DNA of 64,000 nucleotides, from NCBI GenBank assembly GCA_947034895.1, contig OX344763.1, positions 77,147,093 through 77,211,092 on the forward strand, in the 5' to 3' direction. Below, in pieces: positions 43,558 through 53,774 of the stretch (within the stretch, counting starts at the first letter, position 1; each line of letters starts with the position of its first letter). The translations under genes and the position numbers were made by a program. The notes beneath the pieces were generated by a model. It searched no databases, was not told the origin of the DNA, and saw nothing but the letters and a program-made list of their open reading frames with translations. Origin of the DNA: Rhytidiadelphus loreus. Taxonomy: Eukaryota > Streptophyta > Bryopsida > Hypnales > Hylocomiaceae.

Positions 43558-44030
43558 AATACCCGCGTTCGCCAAAGGCGCATGCGCTAACCCTAACAAG
43601 GATACTAGGGCGACTGCGCATGGGGCGACTGCGGGTCCGGTCCAAGGATCCCTCGCGTCTTTCAAGGGCAAACTCGGGTCAGGGCGACCTCGGGTCCTCG
43701 AGGGGGAAACACATTTCAAAATCCCCCCTTCCATCAGGGCGACTGCGCATAGGGGGCACTGCGGGTCAAGGAGGAAATGCAAACTCCTTGACCCGCAGTC
43801 GCCCACATGGAAAGGGAGAAAGACACCAAATAATTTTCCTCCCTCAATCAAGGCGACTGCGCGTACGGGGCGACTGCGGGTCAAGGTGGGAGACACCAAA
43901 CGATTTGAAAATGCAATCTCCCCCCTTCCATCAAGGCGACTGCGCGTAGGGGGCGACTGCGGGTCTCCAATTCACTTCCAGAATCATACCTGGGGTTCTA
44001 GGGCGACCGCGCTTGGGGCGACTGCGGGTA
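43558..44030 (+). repeat. GC motif array 10
   Basis: Alternating GGCGACTGCGCRTAGGG and GGCGACTGCGGGTC pairs separated by spacers such as CCCCCCTTCCATCA. It is mostly plus strand, with one reverse copy near 43791. The paired layout (a CGCGTA copy then a CGGGTC copy) repeats about five times, giving a higher-order unit. Confidence 0.8.
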
Positions 44031-44031
44031 T

Positions 44032-44590
44032 GGGCATGTTTCACGAGATGGATTTTTGTGAGACCCCTCCTACCATATTGTTTATAATTCCCTTTAATCA
44101 TATGTTACTTCCTCCATTTTCTTAACAAATTCAATAACCCAAAAAAATCCTAGGTTTTGCATTAGCTCTTCAACACTCCTTTTGCAAGAAGTTCCAAATG
44201 AAAGTTTTATGTACGTTCAAATAGTGGGGTGGTGTAATTAGATATATTTGGGCATGTTTCACGAGATGGTGTTTTTTGGGACCCCTCTCCCATATTGTTT
44301 ATAATTCCCTTTAATCATATGTTACTTCCTCCATTTTCTTTACAAATTCAACAAGACAAAAAAATCCTAGGTTTTGCATTAGCTCTTCAACACTCCTTTT
44401 GCAAGAAGTTCCAAATGAAAGTTTTATGTACGTTCAAATAGTAGGGAGGTGTAATTAGATTTATTTGGGCATGTTTCACGAGATGGTGTTTTTTGGGACC
44501 CCTCTCCCATATTGTTTCTAATTCCCTTTGATCATATGTTGCTTTCTCCTTTTTTTATACAATTTCAACAAGACCAAAAAGACATGATTT
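44032..44590. repeat. 217-218-bp tandem repeat next to GC array 10
   Basis: Units begin GGGCATGTTTCACGAGATGG at 44032, 44250 and 44467. The third is incomplete. The first two are over 90 percent alike by eye. Confidence 0.85.
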
Positions 44591-44689
44591 TGCTTTAGGT
44601 CTAAAACACTACACCTCGTGTAGGATGTGCAAGTATTTTATGTAGGTTTAATGATTTGATTCTAGATAAATGTTTTATTATTGTTTTCC

Positions 44690-44727
44690 AAGGTCTAGGG
44701 TCTAGGGTTTAGGGTTTGGGAACCCCT
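44690..44727. repeat. Short telomere-like stretch
   Basis: GGTCTAGGGTCTAGGGTTTA GGGTTTGGG resembles a few degenerate plant TTTAGGG repeats. It is interstitial and very short, with no sign of a telomere. Confidence 0.35.
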
Positions 44728-44889
44728 TTACATTGTGAGAATAATTCTTCCATTGCCTTGCCATGTCTTTGATATGAACTGACGCCTAACATTTATTACC
44801 AATTTCGAAGTGAGATAAGGAAAAATCAATTAGAATCTCCTCCAGATGCTAATTAGTGTTGGGTCTGTTATTTGAAATGGTTGTTGGTT

Positions 44890-45375
44890 TAGGGCGACCT
44901 CGGGTCAGGGGCAACTGCGAGTCATCGAGGAAGAGAGAAACACATTTGAATCAGGGCGACTGTGCGTAGGGGACTACTGCGGATCAAAGAGGGAGACACC
45001 AATTTTTGGGAAAATGCAAACTCAATCTCCAGTAGGGCGACTGCGCGTAAGGGGCGACTGCGGGTCCTAGAGGAAGACACCAATTTGGCGGAAAATGCTC
45101 AATGAAGGCAACTGCGTGTAGGAGGGCAACTGCGCATAGTGGGCAACTGCGGGTCAAGGAGACTTCTTTGTGGGCGACCACGCGTACAAGTTTCGGGATG
45201 GTTTAGTTGGTACCCGCGGTCGCCCACAATCTGCAGTCGCCCTTGAAGCACAATCGCCCATTTTCGCCCTCCAGAAATGCGCAGTCGCCCATTCCCACTG
45301 TCTTTAGACCCGCAGTCGCCCCTTTTCTGACCCGTAGTCGCCCCCTCCCGACCCGCAGTCGCCCAAACGCACGCG
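44890..45375. repeat. GC motif array 11 with orientation switch
   Basis: The left part (44890-45180) reads GGCGACTGCGGGTC and GGCGACTGCGCGTA on the plus strand. The right part (45210-45375) reads ACCCGCAGTCGCCC. The gene-proximal half has the usual polarity relative to the kinase-family fragment. The two halves could pair as a long imperfect hairpin. Confidence 0.8.
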
Positions 45376-45448
45376 CCCTGAGGCGATTTCGGGTACTTAA
45401 GCGTTAGCCCCACTTCCGATTCTCACCTTACTTTAGCCTTGCGCACTG

Positions 45449-45488
45449 TCTTTCACCTACCTTCAGGTGGCTGGATGCGTGCCCGTGG
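45449..45488 (+). promoter_or_regulatory. Promoter cassette of the kinase-family fragment
   Basis: TCTTTCACCTACCTTCAGG TGGCTGGATGCGTGCCCGTG, 86 bp before the ATG at 45574. The CGGGTACTTAAGCG box, also seen before the kinase at 4.9 kb, lies upstream at about 45390. Confidence 0.6.
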
Positions 45489-45573
45489 GCTAGGGTCTCA
45501 ATTGGGGGGGGAATGTTAGCCCTTTCAGTCTACGAATTTTGAACTACGGTTTTGAATTATTGTGAAGTACAAC

Positions 45574-45969
45574 ATGGCTTTTCCACATGAAGGCAACACT
45601 ACAAGGAGAAAGTCTTTATGGGATTTGGACCTTGACGATCCAATTTTTTTCGAGGTTCCGATAGTTGTAAATGAAAACGAAGAAGGAGGGAGTCAAGAGC
45701 GACGGAAGGGCAAGAAGCAGAAGTCAGCACATGACAAGGACTCCAACTATCCTCCCCCGAGTTATACCCGATATGCATACGAAGTGTGTCTCTAGTGGTA
45801 CGCAGGGAAAAGTGTACAATTCTTGGAGGCAAGCTATTTGAGGTGTCCTACAACTGGTAGTGTGGCCTTGCCAAACGATTTACAGGCACGGATTTTAACC
45901 AAACTAAAGGGATCCAATGATGTCGCAATTGAAATGAATTTTACTTCCATGGTCATTGAATTCAAATAG
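45574..45969 (+). pseudogene. Kinase-family N-terminal domain fragment
   Basis: ATG 45574 (M-A-F-P-H-E-G) begins a domain aligning with residues 1-130 of the split kinase: S-L-W-D-L-D-L-D-D-P, S-A-H-D-K-D-S-N-Y-P-P, V-C-L-stop-W-Y-A-G-K-S-V-Q-F-L-E-A-S-Y-L. The TAG at 45793 stands where the other copy has Glu. After F-K (45969) no kinase domain follows, only AT-rich DNA. It is thus a truncated, broken copy that still has the full upstream array and cassette. It shows that the N-terminal domain is a family feature and not an artefact. Confidence 0.65.
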
Positions 45970-47370
45970 TTGTGCTTTCAATCCCCCCCAAAATGTAAGT
46001 CATACATCATTTACATTCTCTTATTATTTTCTCTATTCCCAAAAAATAAAAGCATTTTCTTTTCTTTTCCTATTTATTCTAATTCAAATATAGGAAAAAT
46101 AAATTTTAGACTTTTTTAGACTTTTCCTTTTTATTCGTATTTTACCTATTTCAAAATAGATGAGAGATGTTTTTATTTATTTATTTAACCTTTTTCGCTC
46201 TCTTCCTATTTTTTCTATTTGGAAAAAAGGAAGTTCAGTGACTTCTTGCCACCATTTTGTTTTTTTGGACAATGAAACAAGAGTTGATATTGCAAAGAAG
46301 ATATGTAGCCCCATAATCTTTGTCATTTATTAAACACGCAATTCGAGAAAACTTGAATGAATTCAATAATAAATGTAAATCTGGTTTTATCATATATATT
46401 ATTTCTAGTAGCATAATGTTTCCCTACCATATTCTTTTTTTTGGTATATGTCATCCAAATTGATAAAAACACACATTCTTTCATAGATGGTTGGAGTATG
46501 ATATAAGTCCAACAATGACTTTCATTTATAGATTTGTGTCCGTACAAGAAATTTTGCTATTAGGCATGTAATTTACCAAAATTAGTGTCTGTAACATAGT
46601 ATGTAATTTGAGTCTACATCCAAAAATAATTAAATGAACATCTCATGTCAAAACAATTACAAGGACATTATTGTTACAATTGCAATGGTTAATAATCATA
46701 ACCTTGGTTATTAACAATTGAATTAGTTATTGACAATTGAATTAGTCATTAACAATGAAATTAGTCATTTACAATAAAATTAAGAATTAACAATGAAATT
46801 AGTCATTTACAATAAAATTAAGAATTAACAATGAAATTAATTAATAACAATAAAATTGGTTAACAACAACTTCTTTTAAAACAATTGCAAAGATTTAACT
46901 TCTGTTCAGATAATCAATAAGGAATCCATTTGTACCACAACCCACCTCAACCCTAGTGGCTCCCCAAATATAGTATAAAGTATAAACTAGTATTCTTTAA
47001 ATTTTACAACACAAATGGGATTGAGTTCACAATCCGTTTTTTTCCCCTGGCGATTTGGTGCTCAAAAGCAACAAAAAATTTAGGCCAGCTACAAGCTATA
47101 GGAATTTTTTAGGAAAATTTTGGATGAAATTGCCAAAAAAACTTCAAGTTCTAGAAAAATCTTCGATGAAATCGCCACAATGTAAATGAAAATAGAATTA
47201 TAGATACGTAGTATCACATTTTCTATCCAGTACGTGGATGAATGTTGAAGCTTGGAGCACCCCCCTAACATTTAATATCGCCACTTTCCCAACGCAAGGA
47301 AAAATGAAAAAAAAAATATCACAATCTATAAACATGTACTAAGAAAGAAAAGAAAAGTCCATGCACTAAT
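45970..47370. other. AT-rich sequence with a short-unit repeat
   Basis: No gene is recognised. Between about 46690 and 46860 words like ATTAACAATGAAATTAGTCA and TTACAATAAAATTAAGA recur several times as a degenerate tandem repeat. Confidence 0.5.
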
Positions 47371-47371
47371 A

Positions 47372-47660
47372 GACGGACCCACGGTCGCCTTCGCAAAGTG
47401 GACTGGAAGTCGTCCTGGACCCGCGGTCACCCAGGACCCGCAGTCGCCCAGGACCCGCGGTCGTCCACTCGCCCGAGCTCCTTAGACTCGCGGTTGCGTT
47501 GGAGCACTTGTCTAGACCCGCACTCGTCCCACTTTAGGACCCGCGGTCGCCCTTGTGCACTTCCAGTGACCCGCACTTGCCCCACTTTTGGACCCGCACG
47601 CACCCCAGGGGCGACCTCGGGTACATCAGCGTTCTCCTCCACCCGCAGTCGCCACTTTCA
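47372..47660 (-). repeat. GC motif array 12, upstream of E2
   Basis: GACCCGCGGTCGCCC / GACCCGCAGTCGCCC copies read on the plus strand, in the sense of E2. It ends with CGGGTACATCAGCG and ACCCGCAGTCGCC. Confidence 0.85.
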
Positions 47661-47684
47661 TTTTCCCTGGCATTCTGCGCACTG

Positions 47685-47718
47685 CCTTTCACCTACTGAC
47701 GTGGCTGAATGCGTGCAC
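47685..47718 (+). promoter_or_regulatory. Promoter cassette of E2
   Basis: TGCCTTTCACCTACTGACG TGGCTGAATGCGTGCAC, 220 bp before the ATG. The CCTAAACCGCATAGTA box follows at 47887-47902. Confidence 0.6.
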
Positions 47719-47937
47719 AGAAGCTAGGGGTTTGAGTTGTGAGGGGGATTTTTGTCCCTTTGCACAGCTCATTTTATTCGCACTTGGATGACATAGGGTG
47801 TTTTCTGAGAACATTGTATTTTTGTAAATGTTAAATGTGGTAGGATTACATTTAGCATTTTTTACACCTACGGTTTAGGCTTGCAACCCTAAACCGCATA
47901 GTACTTAGTTGGCTATTTTTGAGACGAAGTGATCGTT

Positions 47938-49428
47938 ATGGAGGGCGAGGACTCTCAACCGCCACATGGTATGTCAAGATACCGACTTCGGCTCACCAAA
48001 AAGGCGGTTCGTGACAAGGATCGTAAAAGGAGCGGCAAACCTCACAAGAAGCAAGTACCCATCTTGTTGCATCCAAAGATGAAGGCTTTTTTGGGATGGG
48101 AAGCAGAACCAGAGCCTTGGACATATGAAACTGTAATCAAATATGTGGATTGGTGCCACATCAACAAGTTGTTACCGTTTTGGCGACACCCTTTGCACGT
48201 GAAGTCTAATAAGGCAAATTTGGCTTACTGCAAGAGTGTTGTTTTCCATCGAAGGTGTTTGGAGGTATGGCAGCAATTCTATTTGGAGTCCCAGCCTTAT
48301 CGAAATGACAACTTCTCTTTCTATCTTGTGCAAATGGTGTACGTTGAAGTTCAATTGAAGAAAAAGGTAGACTGGACAACCTTGAAGGAGCTTCCTATCA
48401 GTGACTGCCCAGACACACTGATAGTGCTGGATGAAGAAGGACTCATTCAAGCAAATCAGAAGCTTTTAGAGGCGAAGCCTAGCAAGTTGGCAGTTGGTGA
48501 TGACCAAGTTCAATGGTCTTCAACTTCTAGCTCAGATGAGCACACTCATGAATACGATGGATATTCTTTTGAGAGTGACGACGAAGACATTGGCAAAGAA
48601 AAACAAGAGGCGGCCGAGGACGTTCAAGTTGACAAGAAGGGAAAGAGGAAGCTTGAGGAGCCGCAGTCATTGTCCAAGATTAGAAAAGAAGGCTTAGATG
48701 TTCATGTACGGATGAATGTAGACCGTTCTGGTGTAGACAGTGGGTCTAGGGGAAGCAGTGACAATGGTTCGGAAGACAATTTGGAGATGTTGGGCACTAA
48801 AATCGAAAGTGCACGAGCAGCTTTGATTTCAACAGTAGCGAATCTTTTGAATTTGAAAGAGAAAGTACAACATCTTCCAGTGAATCCAACTGTTGTGGAT
48901 GGGTTGAAGAAAGAGTTAGAGGTGACTGAAAACGCCATTGCTGAAAATGAGAAGATTTACTCTAAGTTAAACAAAAGTAGAGTAAATTATTTCAAGAAGA
49001 TCGAAGAGGGGCGTGCACACATTTCCAATGATTTAGCGGTGCTTCAAAATAAACTTGATCTTTTGCAACGTGAGAAATGGTCCCATCAAAGCGAAAGGAG
49101 AAGCTTGAATCTTCAAATACGTGAGCTAGAGATGGAATATTATGATGATGCCTTAAAAGAAGCCAAAAAAGAGGGCATCTTGACTTTAGCTCCGGATTAT
49201 GGTAGTAATACAGAAGAAAGAGCAACGCTTTTTTATTTAGTGAAGCTACTGGAGAAGAAACAAGAGTTGTTGCACAAGGGCATATTGGACTTGAAGAACC
49301 ACATCCGTTTTTTTAAGGAATGGCGCAAGTGGAATGTGAAAGCCATAGGTGCCACCCGTGCAGAACTTCAAAGAATGGGACCGGAGCCCAAAGAAAGTGA
49401 CTTTGTGAATAGTGGAAAAAATGCTTAG
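47938..49428 (+). CDS. E2: intact WCHINK-domain coiled-coil protein
   Basis: A 496-residue open frame starts at ATG 47938 (an in-frame GTG lies just upstream). It ends at TAG 49426. Order: a basic N-terminus (1-45); the family domain (about 50-152) with Y-V-D-W-C-H-I-N-K-L-L-P, N-K-A-N-L-A-Y-C, F-H-R-R-C-L-E-V, M-V-Y-V-E-V and V-D-W-T-T-L-K; an acidic Ser/Asp/Glu linker with a K-K-G-K-R-K patch (about 180-260); and a long predicted coiled coil (about 285-480). No membrane segment or signal peptide is seen. It is the only undamaged gene in the window, so it may be young or under selection. Its relatives are E1 (same layout, broken) and E3 (RING finger instead). No known family is recognised. 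A nuclear role is a guess from the basic patches. Confidence 0.75.
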   Translation: MEGEDSQPPHGMSRYRLRLTKKAVRDKDRKRSGKPHKKQVPILLHPKMKAFLGWEAEPEPWTYETVIKYVDWCHINKLLPFWRHPLHVKSNKANLAYCKSVVFHRRCLEVWQQFYLESQPYRNDNFSFYLVQMVYVEVQLKKKVDWTTLKELPISDCPDTLIVLDEEGLIQANQKLLEAKPSKLAVGDDQVQWSSTSSSDEHTHEYDGYSFESDDEDIGKEKQEAAEDVQVDKKGKRKLEEPQSLSKIRKEGLDVHVRMNVDRSGVDSGSRGSSDNGSEDNLEMLGTKIESARAALISTVANLLNLKEKVQHLPVNPTVVDGLKKELEVTENAIAENEKIYSKLNKSRVNYFKKIEEGRAHISNDLAVLQNKLDLLQREKWSHQSERRSLNLQIRELEMEYYDDALKEAKKEGILTLAPDYGSNTEERATLFYLVKLLEKKQELLHKGILDLKNHIRFFKEWRKWNVKAIGATRAELQRMGPEPKESDFVNSGKNA

Positions 49429-51102
49429 TGGTTGGATCTAGTGTGGTGGAAACAAAACATTTTGGCCTTCCAATTTTTGATTTTCTAAAGGTTTTGTGTG
49501 GAATAAAAAAATTCACACCTTTGTCTTTGAAATGTACATATGTTTTTTATTATATTGAATACGAGGGCTATGAATTTGGTGTCTTTGCAAGAATGGATGT
49601 CAGAGATGGTACCTACGGGCTGAAATTTGGGACTGAATTTTTGAAACTTTATTTGAAGATAGAAAAAACGATTACCTTTGTGGTAATATAACTTTTTTTC
49701 CAATCGGTGCCCGGGAACAAAAGTTATGCCCATATAGTCCAAACTCCAAAGTAGGGGAGAACGGGCAGCAAAAAAATGTGACAAGCATTTAAATTTTTTT
49801 TTCTGAATTTTTTTTCCTCATAGATTATAATTTTGTCTATCCGAAAAGCTTTTTTTCATTTCATTTGGATTTTTTATGAGAAAGTTATGGACAATCTTGT
49901 TTATTGGGCAATTAGAGCTTCTGGTGGAAAAAATACCTTGTAAGATTAATTTAGGAACGCAATTTTGGCAATTGTTCAAGAAAAGAAGTTTCACATGGTT
50001 TAGTTTGCTTGCTAGAAAAATCTGACTGTGGGGATTAGTGCATTTTAATTCTATCTTAGAAAGAAAATAGATTTTCATTCAACCTCATATGTACTTCTAT
50101 TCTACAATTTTTTTAAGAATGAAAATTAAGTTTTTTTGAAAACCTTTTTTGTACTTAGACTCTCAACTCAATTCTCCACTATATTTGTTTAAAGCTCAAA
50201 ACTCTCTAGTGCAAGAAATTAAAGTGAAAAATGTTCAAAGTCGAATAATTTGCTCCAGCAATGTGCTGAAAAAATTGTTTTTTTCACTTTAAATGCGGAT
50301 ATCTTGCAATTTGTAAGATGAAAAATTCTGAAATTTTTTCCACACGTTTTCATACTAGTAAGGTGTAAGATCCTATGGTTATATGTGGGAAAACCACAAT
50401 TTTCAAAAAATATTTTGGATACTTAAAAAAATTGTTGAGTAGAAGTAGGTAAGATCTAGTTGTAAAATTTAAATAATGAATGTCTCTAAAATGGAATGAA
50501 AATGGTGAGAGTGTGCTATCAAGTGAAGTTAACTATGTGACTTGAACTAATTTTTTTTTAGATTGTAGAAATTGCATGGAGAAACAAATCCTACAAGCAA
50601 CTTTTAAAAGAAGAAGTTGTAGACTCAAATTGCCCGCCAAACAAAATGGTCTATAACTTTCTCATAAAAAATCTGAATGGAATTTATCAAATTTTTCCAT
50701 GTAAACAAAAACATAATGTATGAGAAAAAAATCCAAAAGGAAAAAATTCATTAAAAGATTTGAAGATTGCAATTTTGTGGGGACCATGTATGGAATCATT
50801 GTGTGAGGCACTACAACAAATGTATTTGCATTTCACCAATTACATTTTAGGCTACATATGTATAAGTATGCCTAAACCTTCAAAACCAAAGCAATAGAAG
50901 GTTGTTGTCGATAAGCACAGTAGTACAATACACAGTCAAGGCGGTATAGTTTTAGAAGCCAACATCTTAACCCTAACTCTTGCTAGAATACGACATTGTG
51001 CAAGTATGGATATGCTACGGCCCTTATACTATAGGCCTTACATCTTGTATACTACTACGATCAACTAGAACCACCGTTGAAGTAAATATCTCATAGAAAT
51101 GT
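49429..51102. other. AT-rich DNA between E2 and E3
   Basis: AT-rich with long T and A runs. No gene or repeat boundary is recognised. It contains the 3' flanks of both convergent genes. Confidence 0.5.
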
Positions 51103-53615
51103 TTAGTTCAAGTCCATTGGATTGTTCTGAGAACCACTTGTTGCACCTTGTTCGTAATCATTGGACTCTCCAACAACGAGTTTCTTCTTAGCACGAGTCC
51201 TTGAAGCAAGTCCATCTGCTTGTAAAATAGATTTCAAGACATTGGAATTTTTGAGAGCTTCAAGTGTCCTTTTAGTGTGCGGAGAGTGTAACTCCAACAG
51301 ATAATCGAGTGCTTGACTTTGGTAATAAGGCCCGTATGTTGAGTTGAGGTAAGCCATACTATTCAAGTCTTCTGGAGTGGCATTTTCATCACGATTAGCC
51401 CCTTGTTCACCTTCAAAATTCCAACGGTGTCCTTCCAGATGAGCACCCCACTTGAAGGTTTGGGATGTCTTATCAAAATATCCATCAAGGCATTGAAAAA
51501 AAACGCCCTCTTCCCTGCATTGTGAGCTCCTTTTTCCATAAGGTTGAATGCCACTCTTAGAATTTCACGCGGGTCTGTTTCCCAATTCAATTGTGAGGCA
51601 GCAGCTCCCATTTCTTGATCATGTAGGCCTTCTTGCCAACTCCAAAGCAAGTCTCGTCCCCAAAATCGGGTCTCTGCCGTCGTGTCTCTATTGTGTTCCC
51701 AAGAAGGTGGCATGTAAGTCATCAAGTTGAACATGGTATACAAGCGATCATGGAATGGTGCTGAACAAATCACACATCGTCGTCTAATCAGACATTGGAT
51801 GATGAAACACTGAGGATGGTACACATGTGTACATGATCCAAGTGCCCATCCTCCTTCTGGCCCAAATTGTTCTAGACATATGGGGCATTTGGTATGATCC
51901 AAGACAAAATGAGCTGGCTTTGGCCACAATAGACTTTGGTCTTTTTTGTTGAAGTGACTAGACATCTGATTTTCGTAGTCCCAACCATTTTGTGCCCAAT
52001 CTATGACATTTTTTTCCGCCACGTCAAGCATGGATATGGTATCCGAAAACATGTCTTCCATCAATGCCCATGATGTCAATCCATTCTCTCGTTTAGGGGC
52101 ATTTGCTACAAAGTTCTTCGAAACTTTGTCTAGCTCTTTCGCAACTTGTTGAGATCGATCCACGGAGAGAATGCACGCGACCTTCCAATGATAGTATGTC
52201 GCTACCAACACTGCCAACTTCTCTCGAAGCATTCTATTTTCCTCAGCCAAATCAAGTTCCTTTGATGCTTGTAGATGTGGAATGACAGGAAACGAAAGTG
52301 AATCCTGAGTCCCTTGCAAACCATCAACGTACGGATTGCTAGTATCTCTTGAGACGAACGGAAGCGGTGCCATTGGAAGAATTGAAGAACGCTTCGTACG
52401 CTTGGCAGGAGGAGAAAGGTGAATGACATCGCTAGTGAGGTCCCCAACAAGCTTGTCCAAGTGATGTGGATCCTGCTCAACAAAGGTGTCGTCCATGTCC
52501 GACAATGTGAAAGTCTAACGCTCTTTTTCTTGAAGGCCTTGTAATTCTTTGGATTGTTGAGAAATGAAAGCATTTTTATGTTCACATGTTGACCACCATT
52601 TCTTCACATCACCTTCTAAGGTTGCAATTTGTGCATCCTTGGTCTTCAAGAGGTCGAGAGCCTTCGCCAACGTCATCGCATTGTAAACAACATCAGATTC
52701 AAACTGTGGAATGGGAATGTGACTTGTGGCACATACGGGCGAGTCGTCACTTAAAGCAAAGTCGAAGACATTGCTGGCGTCTTGTGGTGGCAAGATTGGA
52801 GTCGCAATTGTGGTTGAGGCTGATGCCAATCTAATTTTCGTGGTGGACCGTCGCACCTTGGCAGGATGTTTCATCTTCTTTCCCCGCGATGATGAAGCCG
52901 CTTGAACATTTGGATCTGGAACTGGAACTGGAACTGGAACTGGAACTTGGACGGGGGTGATAATCTGCTCCTTCACTTGTACAAGCTTAGGAATTCGTGT
53001 GCCATCTGAATCATTATCCTCTTCTGATTCTTCCATGTCCACCTCTTGAGTTTCTTTGTTTTGTGGATCACTTCGAAAAGGTCCAAGTCCACCCTCTGGA
53101 AATTTCAGAACCCCTTTTGGAATTATTCCAACTTCTGGACGCTCCACGTAGGTACTTTCCTTGATGGTGGTCCAGTCAACCTGTTTGTTCAAGGCGACCT
53201 CAGCATAGGCACCTCTAGCAATGAACAAAGGGGCCTCATTCCTATCTACAAAAGGGGTTTTGTAGACGACCTGTCACAATTCTAAACACCTTCGTATGAA
53301 AGTTGGATTTTCACAATACTTCAAATTTGCCTTGTTATTGTGTCGGTTGTGATGATGGCGCCATGCTGGAAAGAACTTCCCGATGTGACACCATTCAATG
53401 TAATCTTCGCACACCTGCATACTCCATGGCTCTGGCTCTTCGTTCCACCCTTTGAAAGCTAGGTGGTTATCATTGTGCAACACATGCCATCGCTTCTTGT
53501 GAATGTTACCCCTTTGTTTTCTAGTCTTGTCTTTGGCAGCCTTCCTAATTGCACCAGGAGTGCGTACAGTGGAAAACCCCGGAAGGGACCCATCCCTGCT
53601 ACCTCTAGTCGCCAT
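51103..53615 (-). pseudogene. E3: WCHINK-domain protein with RING-H2 finger, broken
   Basis: ATG 53615 (M-A-T-R-G-S-R) leads to the family domain: E-P-E-P-W-S, Y-I-E-W-C-H-I-G-K-F-F-P, N-N-K-A-N-L-K-Y-C, F-I-R-R-C-L-E-L, then V-D-W-T-T-I-K. A TGA at 53274 replaces the Trp that E2 has. After an acidic linker with a Pro-Val repeat and a TAG at about 52515, the frame continues to a RING-H2 finger at 51765-51887: C-P-I-C, C-T-H-V-Y-H-P-Q-C, C-V-I-C, with all eight ligands present (C3H2C3). M-P-P-S-W-E-H-N and W-G-R-D-L-L-W-S-W follow. A frameshift near 51400 separates the last 87 codons. RING-H2 proteins usually act as E3 ubiquitin ligases. The intact ancestor would have been about 840 residues. 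A cassette and GC array 13 lie upstream. Confidence 0.7.
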
Positions 53616-53686
53616 GAGATTTGTAGACGTCGCAAAATTGTAAGAACCAAATGATAGCAAAAAATAGTATATATATTATCCAAAAG

Positions 53687-53724
53687 GGTCACGCATGCAG
53701 CCAACAAAGGTTGCAAGACAGAAA
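53687..53724 (-). promoter_or_regulatory. Promoter cassette of E3 (diverged)
   Basis: Minus strand GCAACCTTTGT then TGGCTGCATGCGTGACCC, 72 bp before the ATG, with an AT-rich TATATATA stretch between. It is less well conserved than the others. Confidence 0.45.
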
Positions 53725-53774
53725 GCCTCAATGGAAAATGAAGGTGATAGCATGATGATGGGCTACTGGATATA

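Noticed and set aside
44690..44727. Telomeric repeat block
   Set aside because: Only a few degenerate TTTAGGG-like units. Too short to suggest a telomere or fusion site.
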